Shown here in pieces: positions 5,575 through 10,111 of a stretch of DNA of 10,111 bases. How positions within the stretch are numbered: the stretch's first letter is position 1; the number at the start of each line of letters is the position of its first letter. The position numbers were made by a program, and so were the translations under genes. The notes under the pieces are model-generated. The model was not told where the DNA came from and did not search any database. It saw nothing but the letters and a program-made list of their open reading frames with translations. The DNA is from Xanthobacteraceae bacterium (GTDB taxonomy: Bacteria; Pseudomonadota; Alphaproteobacteria; Rhizobiales; Xanthobacteraceae): the NCBI GenBank assembly GCA_030037185.1, contig JASHRR010001157.1, positions 1-10,111 of the forward strand, read 5' to 3'.

Positions 5575-6537
5575 TTAGAAATCCGACTGGTCAGCCTCAG
5601 GCACTGAACAGGTGCTGAAGATGCAGGTCAAGGAGGATGAGGTGCTGACCGATGATGTCCCCGACCCGTACGTGTTCTCGGCGCATACAGCTTCGGGCCA
5701 CGCACCCTGCACATGGCGATAAGTCACGAGGCCTGACCACGGCGTCGTAAAGACGGCGGGGTCGTCAACGGTGATCTCGACCTGCAATCCCGGCTTAGTC
5801 GCGTCAGGATCGATATCGCCCCGGCCGTACGCATTGTTCGGAGGGCTCGATCTTCCGTCGCCGAAATAGGCGCTTTCGTGCTTCAGCTGGAGGTCGCGTG
5901 CCGTTGACCCGTCGATCAGCCGATAGCGCTCGATCACGTGCAGGGCGTCGCTGAAAGGAGTGCCGAACCGATCGACCATCGAGAGCGGCCCCACCTTTTG
6001 GCCGATCGTGTCGATCACCAACGTATCGCCCTCATAATGGCCTACGGACTCGCCCTGCCAGGTGGGCGTCAGATGATCAGAATGGGGCACGTTCATGCGC
6101 ACGTGACGCACCTGATGGTCCGAAAGGTACAGCACGTTGACTTCGTCCTTCTGCTGTATGACTTGCATGCCGAGTTGAATACTGAATGCGAACGGAGTTG
6201 GTTCCGGCCGACATTGGTTGTGGGGATTGGGTATAACAATGCCGCTTAGCTCCAGTTCGCCATTCTTCTTCACTACCTCTGCGGCGTGCGGCCTCAAGAT
6301 CGGATTGGTGAAATCGCCAACCGTGCTGTTCATGATGCTCCCATCTGGCCTCCGAAGCTTGCTGACAACGGGACCTGGCCCCGACGACGGCGGTTCCAAA
6401 TTGAACCAGCGTCCCCATATGCCCGACAAATCAGGAGTTGAAGTTGTCTCCGCCGCAAACGCAGGCCAGGCGAATGTTGCAGCAAAGGTCAATGTCAAAA
6501 CTGCATGATGGAAGTAATCTCTTGGGATAGATCGCAT
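5575..6537 (-). CDS. Secreted protein of uncharacterised family, copy A
   Basis: This intact frame of 320 residues has a clear Sec signal peptide: a basic start MRSIPRDYFHH, a hydrophobic core and a likely cut after WPAFA. The start ATG 6537 has a near-perfect AGGAGG at 6545-6550, seven bases away. The mature part shows PPSSGPGPV, FTNPILRPHAAEVVKK, a single cysteine in NQCRPEPTPF, DHQVRHVRMNVPHSDH, WQGESVGHYEGDTLVIDTIG, ALHVIERYRLID and VDDPAVFTTPWSGLVTYR, with CAEN and a terminal SDF. The same blocks recur in the homologue at 8545-9417. The SVGxYEGDTLVxDTxG block is, to my knowledge, widespread in secreted proteins of Proteobacteria and Acidobacteria without known function. Copy A has an extra segment of about 30 residues (near YFGDGRSSPPNNAYGRGDID) and a Ser/Thr-rich tail that copy B lacks. 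Expected location is the periplasm or outside. Confidence 0.85.
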   Translation of the reverse strand: MRSIPRDYFHHAVLTLTFAATFAWPAFAAETTSTPDLSGIWGRWFNLEPPSSGPGPVVSKLRRPDGSIMNSTVGDFTNPILRPHAAEVVKKNGELELSGIVIPNPHNQCRPEPTPFAFSIQLGMQVIQQKDEVNVLYLSDHQVRHVRMNVPHSDHLTPTWQGESVGHYEGDTLVIDTIGQKVGPLSMVDRFGTPFSDALHVIERYRLIDGSTARDLQLKHESAYFGDGRSSPPNNAYGRGDIDPDATKPGLQVEITVDDPAVFTTPWSGLVTYRHVQGAWPEAVCAENTYGSGTSSVSTSSSLTCIFSTCSVPEADQSDF

Positions 6538-6544
6538 AGCCTTT

Positions 6545-6550
6545 CCTCCT
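6545..6550 (-). promoter_or_regulatory. Ribosome binding site of secreted protein copy A
   Basis: The minus strand reads AGGAGG followed by AAAGGCT and ATG, an optimal Shine-Dalgarno that fixes the start of copy A and indicates the gene is meant to be well translated. Confidence 0.8.
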
Positions 6551-7006
6551 CGCGTTTAGCGCTTACCTGATTTTATCACGCCGAAAGGGTGATCGCGACA
6601 GTCTGTTGGACACGCCGCGCCCGGGCTTGCCGGGCACCGTGAGACGCCCTAACGGGATTTTGTAGGACACTTCCCTCAAGCAGACCGCCCGTGCCCCTTC
6701 GGTGCATTCAAGAGTCCGTCACCGGATGTTTCGCTTCCGCGCAGTGGCGCGATCACAGTCAGTGTCCGGGGCGGCTCGTGTCAATAACCGAGCGCGACCA
6801 GCCTAACTTCCCGACGAGATAATCGCGCGAGGCCGCGGCTTCACGCTGTATGCGTGCGAGGTCGACGCCGACGAGCTTGCCGCTGCGCTTCCGGCATCGA
6901 GCGCCTACTGGAATGGCGGCATGCCGTGACGCATGACCATCTCGATCGGGCAGGCAATCGAAAGCGATCCGCCGGTGTCCTTGATCTGGGCTTTCAGTGC
7001 CAGCAA
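6551..7006. other. Intergenic region with repeated TGTxGGACAC motif and short gene debris
   Basis: The stretch holds the upstream region of secreted copy A. TGTTGGACAC (6604-6613) and TGTAGGACAC (6661-6670) are near-identical direct repeats, and GTGTCC recurs inverted at 6762-6767, reminiscent of mobile-element ends. A GCCCGG/CCGGGC hairpin lies near 6628-6644. Between about 6810 and 6930 two opposite frames look protein-like: plus [20 protein letters not shown], then a stop, and minus [21 protein letters not shown] recognise neither, and at most one is real. Confidence 0.35.
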
Positions 7007-7260
7007 TTGAGCCCGAGGATTTCATCTGTCGAACTTGTGCAGCGCATGATCGTTCGAATTGAAGCATTGGATCAACGCGTTAATGCCATTGTCGTCCGAG
7101 ACTTCGACCGCGCGCGCGAAACGGCCAAGGCGGCCGATGTCGCCCTCGCCCGTGCCGAACGAAGGCCGCTGCTCGGCGTTCCGATGACCGTAAAGGAAGC
7201 ATTCAATGTTGCCGGTCTGCCGACGACCTGGGGTATCCCGCGATTCAAGGACTACCAGCC
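7007..7260 (+). pseudogene. Amidase-signature enzyme, N-terminal fragment
   Basis: The frame reads [20 protein letters not shown], then [20 protein letters not shown], and [20 protein letters not shown] followed by [14 protein letters not shown]. This is the typical N-terminal region of amidase-signature hydrolases, and the Lys of MTVKE is the catalytic lysine of their Ser-cisSer-Lys triad. The two serines and the glycine-rich signature lie further on in intact enzymes (about 470 residues) and are absent. Similarity stops after DYQP, where the sequence passes directly into histidine kinase sequence; the leftover frame ends at TGA 7294. The first 10-15 residues before [10 protein letters not shown] are also missing, so no authentic start remains. 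Confidence 0.87.
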
Positions 7261-7934
7261 TCGCACGAAGTCACGACTTGCTGGCAGCAAGTGATTGGAA
7301 AGGGGTGCAGGTGGGAGAGTTGGTCAGATCGCAAGTGTCCCATTTGCGCGATCTAGGCGGCGCACGCATCACGTTCGATGGTCCTTCGCTGCGAATTGCA
7401 CCGTGCACGGCGCAGGCAATTGGAATAGCGGTTTACGAGTTGGCGACGAATGCTCAAGTTCGGTTCCCTATCAAACATCGAGGGCTTCGTCACAGTTCGG
7501 TGGAAGGTTTCAGAGGAACCGGAGCCTCGCTTTGTCATGACTTGGCGTGAGCCCGGCGGGCCTTCAGTCTCTTCACCACGGCGGAAAGGATTTGGACATA
7601 CAGCAATGATCCGCATGATTGAATACGCTTTCGATGCAGATGTTATGCTCAATTATGACCCCGAGGGAGTGACGTGGAATATGAGTGCCCCGCTCGCGGC
7701 TGTACTGGAGGAGAGCAATTCGAGCGCCGTGCTCGACGCGAACTTGCGCGGCGACAGCGTCGCGCCCGTCGCGATAGCATTGCAGCAGCGCGGGAGCCAT
7801 TCTTGTTTGTGTCCGGCTACGAGCGCGTTCATTTGCCGGAAGCTTTTCTTGACGTACCACTGTTGTCTAAGCCGTTCGAACCTGGCGAATTGATCACAAC
7901 GGTTCGAGAGCTGTTATCTGAACACGCGCGCTGA
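7258..7934 (+). pseudogene. HWE-family histidine kinase C-terminus joined to a receiver domain, frameshifted
   Basis: The first frame begins [20 protein letters not shown], the segment between dimerisation and ATPase parts of HWE kinases, then RITFDGPSLRIAPCTAQAIG and the N box YELATNA. At about 7452 the frame shifts and the ATPase domain continues as LKFGSLSNIEGFVTVRWKV, WREPGGPS, RRKGFGHTAMIRMIEYAF and NYDPEGVTWNM. It then runs without a spacer into receiver-domain sequence: SSAVLDANLRGDSVAPVAIA contains the phosphoacceptor Asp. A second shift near 7788 leads to REPFLFVSGYERVHLPEAF and LLSKPFEPGELITTVRELLS (conserved Ser and Lys), ending at TGA 7934. Missing are the sensor part, the H box with the phosphorylated His and the first 45 or so residues of the receiver with its acidic pair. 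This is either a hybrid kinase with an internal deletion or two neighbouring genes fused by deletion. Confidence 0.87.
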
Positions 7935-8403
7935 GCTCATCCCCGATTTTCGCCTCCGCGCCACATGGGGTTCCGCACCCAACGTCATCGACGGCGTGAA
8001 GGTGACGCTGATGCACGTCGCCAACGCGCATACGAGCGGCGACTTGGCCGTATATCTCCCGGACGAGAAAGTCGTGATCACTGGCGATCTCATCGGGACT
8101 GGCGATCCCTTCACCGAGAGAAGAACGGCATCTCCGAAGGATGGATCCGCTTTGTGTCGGCGCTGACGCAGCTTGACGCGGATACTTTTGTGCTTGGGCA
8201 TGCCGATCCGGAGACGAAAGCGCAGGTCGAGGCGAACCTGAAGAATGCGGAGGCTAAACGCGCGAAGATCGCGGCGCTGGTCAAGGAAGGGAAGTCGACT
8301 AGACGAGGTCAAGCAGGCTCTAGGGGAAACATCAAAACCCGCCAATGCGCCGCCATTCCCCACCTTCACCGAAACGACGTATGAAGAATTGACGAAGAAA
8401 TAG
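7933..8403 (+). pseudogene. Metallo-beta-lactamase-fold hydrolase, C-terminal part with two frameshifts
   Basis: The frame reads ELIPDFRLRATWGSAPNVID, then VKVTLMHVANAHTSGDLAVY and LPDEKVVITGDLIGTGDPF. The His of AHTSGD and the Asp of TGDL are metal-ligand positions of this fold. Near 8122 the frame shifts and continues as EKNGISEGWIRFVSALTQLD, ADTFVLGHADPETKAQVEAN (GHAD carries the last metal-binding His), and a Lys/Ala-rich helix. Near 8297 it shifts back to the first frame as SLDEVKQALGETSKP and ends TYEELTKK at TAG 8403. The N-terminal HxHxDH signature is missing, so the enzyme cannot bind metal properly. The two shifts cancel each other's phase, but the central part between them reads in the other frame. 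It overlaps the end of the receiver-domain fragment by two bases. Confidence 0.85.
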
Positions 8404-8544
8404 CAGTGGTGGGCCGTGAACCCCTGGCGAGTCCTGCTCATCCTCGCAGATTAAATGCGTTGAGGCGGCCATCTGGACAAGTGCGCTGTGAAGGTTAACG
8501 TACATATGAGAGGTTCGCCGGCGCCCTGCAGAAAGGAAAGAAAG

Positions 8545-9417
8545 ATGACTCGCTTGCCCTCGGCCGGTCTTATATCTGGTCTGCTGTGCGCGTGGGCCGT
8601 AACGGCGCCCGGAGCTACCGCTGATCAGGCTAAAAGTGAGGTCCCGAATTTCTCATCGACTGATTTCCCTTGGTTCCCGGCGACGGAATTCCTTCCGCCT
8701 TCGTCAGGGCCAGGACCTGTAACCCAGGACAAGACGAATCCTCCCATCATAAGGCGCACGGCCAATAACGTTGGCGATGTGGACGAAGGTCCGTTGCGCT
8801 TGGCTGATCTCAGCAATCCGATCTTGAAACCATGGGTCGTTGACCACCTGAAAAAGGCGAACGAGGAGTCGCTTGCGGGCAAACTGCGATATGCGTCACG
8901 CGCGAGCTGCAGGCCTGCCGGCGTTCCAATGTTCCTGACCTACGCTGGCCGGTTCCAGCCGATTTACTTCCTCCAAACTCCCAGGGAGGTTGTGCTAATA
9001 AATCTGGGGGACACCCAAGTCAGGCATGTCTACATGAACGTGCCGCATTCGCCGAACCCAAGATCATCGTGGTACGGCGATTCCGTCGGCCGTTATGAAG
9101 GCGATGAATTGGTCATCGACACAATCGGGTTCAACGATAAGACGTTCGTTGACGAAACCTATAACGTGCCTCACACAACGCAGTTGCATGTCGTTGAGCG
9201 GTTCAAGCTGATCAATGACGGCAAAGGGCTCGAGGTAAACTTCGCTGTTGAAGACCCGGGCGCTTTCAACGCTCCGTGGTCTGCAATCGTGCGTTACCGG
9301 AAGGGAGCCCGGCCGCAGCCCGTGCAAGAACAACCTTGCGCAGAGGAGGCTGCCGGCGGACTGAGCTTTCATGGTCAGTATTTCGACGTCCCGACTGCAA
9401 GCAGACCGGATTTTTGA
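8545..9417 (+). CDS. Secreted protein of uncharacterised family, copy B
   Basis: The start is ATG 8545, preceded by AAGGAAAG; an in-frame GTG at 8488 would only add 19 residues ahead of the signal peptide. The product is 290 residues with a signal peptide (MTRLPSAGLISGLLCAW, likely cut after PGATA). The mature protein shows FLPPSSGPGPV, LADLSNPILKPWVVDHLKK, SCRPAGVPMFL, GDTQVRHVYMNVPHSPNP, WYGDSVGRYEGDELVIDTIG, QLHVVERFKLIND, VEDPGAFNAPWSAIVRYR and a C-terminal CAEEAAGG with final RPDF. Each block aligns with copy A at 5575-6537, though the two are far from identical, so they are ancient paralogues rather than a recent duplication. No catalytic motif is evident. Two cysteines (in SCRPAG and PCAEE) are conserved between the copies and could pair by a disulfide, as expected for a periplasmic or secreted protein. 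Confidence 0.85.
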   Translation: MTRLPSAGLISGLLCAWAVTAPGATADQAKSEVPNFSSTDFPWFPATEFLPPSSGPGPVTQDKTNPPIIRRTANNVGDVDEGPLRLADLSNPILKPWVVDHLKKANEESLAGKLRYASRASCRPAGVPMFLTYAGRFQPIYFLQTPREVVLINLGDTQVRHVYMNVPHSPNPRSSWYGDSVGRYEGDELVIDTIGFNDKTFVDETYNVPHTTQLHVVERFKLINDGKGLEVNFAVEDPGAFNAPWSAIVRYRKGARPQPVQEQPCAEEAAGGLSFHGQYFDVPTASRPDF

Positions 9418-9519
9418 TCTACGTTCGGGACGGTTCATTCTTTCGAGAGGGTACCGGGGCACCTAGATTTTCGATCAAACAGCTTGTTTGACGGCGACGC
9501 GATGCAAGATGGAGACAAC

Positions 9520-9759
9520 ATGTCGAACCTGAATTTCATCGGGAATGTGACCGGATGGTTTTGGCTTTCGCGATTATCACGGATAGTTATGCAGCCGATA
9601 AGCAGGCGTCGTCAACGCGAAATCCTCGCCCGGCTGGAACGTGGTGGCCACAATTCGCGAGAGGCGAAACGGCTGCTTGCCACCTTCGAGGAAATTCAAG
9701 ATATGCACGTCGCCCATCGTGACCGATTGGAAAAAGCGCTGGCCGAAATTTCAGAATGA
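9520..9759 (+). CDS. Small hypothetical protein, 79 residues
   Basis: ATG 9520 has GGAG five bases upstream, better than the in-frame ATG 9502 or the TTG at 9484. The product begins MSNLNFIGNVTGWFWLSRL, which may form an amphipathic or membrane-surface helix, then a basic segment SRRRQREILARLERGGHN and a charged helix AKRLLATFEEIQDMHVAHRD running to ALAEISE. Helix propensity is high and cysteines are absent. I recognise no family. It lies 102 bases after secreted copy B on the same strand and could be co-transcribed. Confidence 0.6.
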   Translation: MSNLNFIGNVTGWFWLSRLSRIVMQPISRRRQREILARLERGGHNSREAKRLLATFEEIQDMHVAHRDRLEKALAEISE

Positions 9760-9763
9760 GTCA

Positions 9764-9988
9764 CTACTTCAATGTCGGGCTCATAGCCTTAGCCGCTGAA
9801 GCCTTGATCGCGTCATCACGGCAGCAATCGAAGATACTACGGACCAAATTTGGTTTCAGAGGGTGACTGATCGCCGTGCAGATTAGCGCATGGATCACAA
9901 ACACAGCACCATGAGGGCGATCGGTCACGGGATGGCCTTTTCGCTTCGCCGGCCGGCGCGGCGCCGGCTTGGTGGCCGGCGTTGGCAA
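9764..9988 (-). CDS. Doubtful 74-residue frame directly behind an in-frame stop
   Basis: Immediately after the TAA of the minus-strand gene to the right, the same frame remains open from TTG 9988 to 9764. It begins with a Pro/Ala/Lys-rich basic stretch (PTPATKPAPRRPAKRKGHPV) typical of nucleoid-protein tails, then VTDRPHGAVFVIHALICTAI. It has no ribosome binding site. The basic stretch might be a former C-terminal tail cut off by the TAA, or a chance translation of the GC-rich hairpin. Confidence 0.25.
   Translation of the reverse strand: MPTPATKPAPRRPAKRKGHPVTDRPHGAVFVIHALICTAISHPLKPNLVRSIFDCCRDDAIKASAAKAMSPTLK
9952..9968. terminator. GC-rich hairpin behind the right-edge gene
   Basis: GCCGGCGC and GCGCCGGC flank a single G, giving a stem of seven to eight bases about 20 bases beyond the TAA of the minus-strand gene. 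No T tract follows on that strand, so terminator function is uncertain. Confidence 0.35.
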
Positions 9989-10111
9989 TTAGTAGCGACG
10001 CAATGGAACTACGCGAGGCTTGTTCGGGTCTTCGGGTGCCTCCATCCATGCGCGAAATTTCGCGCGATCGTCGGCGGTATCGAAAAACAACCAATGAGCC
10101 GGCCCTTCTTC
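9989..10111 (-). CDS. C-terminal end of an unknown protein, cut by the window edge
   Basis: The minus strand from the right edge reads EEGPAHWLFFDTADDRAKFR, then AWMEAPEDPNKPRVVPLRRY and TAA at 9989-9991. The 40 visible residues look like a genuine soluble protein end. I recognise no family; the rest lies outside the window. Confidence 0.6.
   Translation of the reverse strand, partial: EEGPAHWLFFDTADDRAKFRAWMEAPEDPNKPRVVPLRRY

Noticed and set aside
1..10111. CRISPR arrays, tRNA or rRNA genes
   Set aside because: No regularly spaced repeats and no tRNA or rRNA sequence signatures were seen on either strand by eye.

Overview
The window looks like an accessory, decaying stretch of a GC-rich alphaproteobacterial genome, most likely Bradyrhizobium or a close relative, and perhaps a symbiosis or genomic island. 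This is judged from codon use and from the flavour of the proteins: a rhizobial-type serine recombinase, an HWE-family histidine kinase, a Bradyrhizobium-type integrase-core transposase and alphaproteobacterial ScpA. No database search was possible, so the organism call is an inference.

Layout. Positions 1-382 hold minus-strand remains of serine recombinases, partly joined tail-to-head. Positions 389-1021 (minus) hold an intact reading frame that aligns along its whole length with Ham1/RdgB-type nucleotide pyrophosphatases but has lost most of their signature residues. Positions 1022-1915 contain no convincing gene, only short unresolved reading frames and a striking run of T/A tracts near 1574-1645. 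An insertion sequence with a frameshifted DDE transposase lies at about 1916-3112 (minus). Next come an acidic gene fragment (3126-3326), a frameshifted fragment of the chromosome-segregation gene scpA (3474-3740) and about 450 bases with no assignable gene. A TIGR00027/LCMT-type methyltransferase with a single frameshift follows (4285-5183), then a piece of an MFS transporter (5343-5570).

The second half is framed by two divergently oriented homologues of an uncharacterised secreted protein family (minus 5575-6537 and plus 8545-9417). Between them is a row of truncated genes, all reading in the plus direction and nearly abutting: an amidase N-terminal half (7007-7260), an HWE histidine kinase C-terminal domain running into a receiver domain (7258-7934) and the C-terminal part of a metallo-beta-lactamase-fold hydrolase (7933-8403). 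Each of the last two is interrupted by frameshifts. The window ends with a 79-residue unknown protein (9520-9759) and the C-terminus of an unknown minus-strand protein (9989-10111).

Overall, only two to four genes look intact and expressed: the two secreted proteins, the Ham1-like protein and the 79-residue protein. Everything else recognisable is broken, so there is no coherent pathway here. The most interesting items are the Ham1-like apparent pseudoenzyme and the secreted protein pair. I do not see a convincing new multi-gene system.
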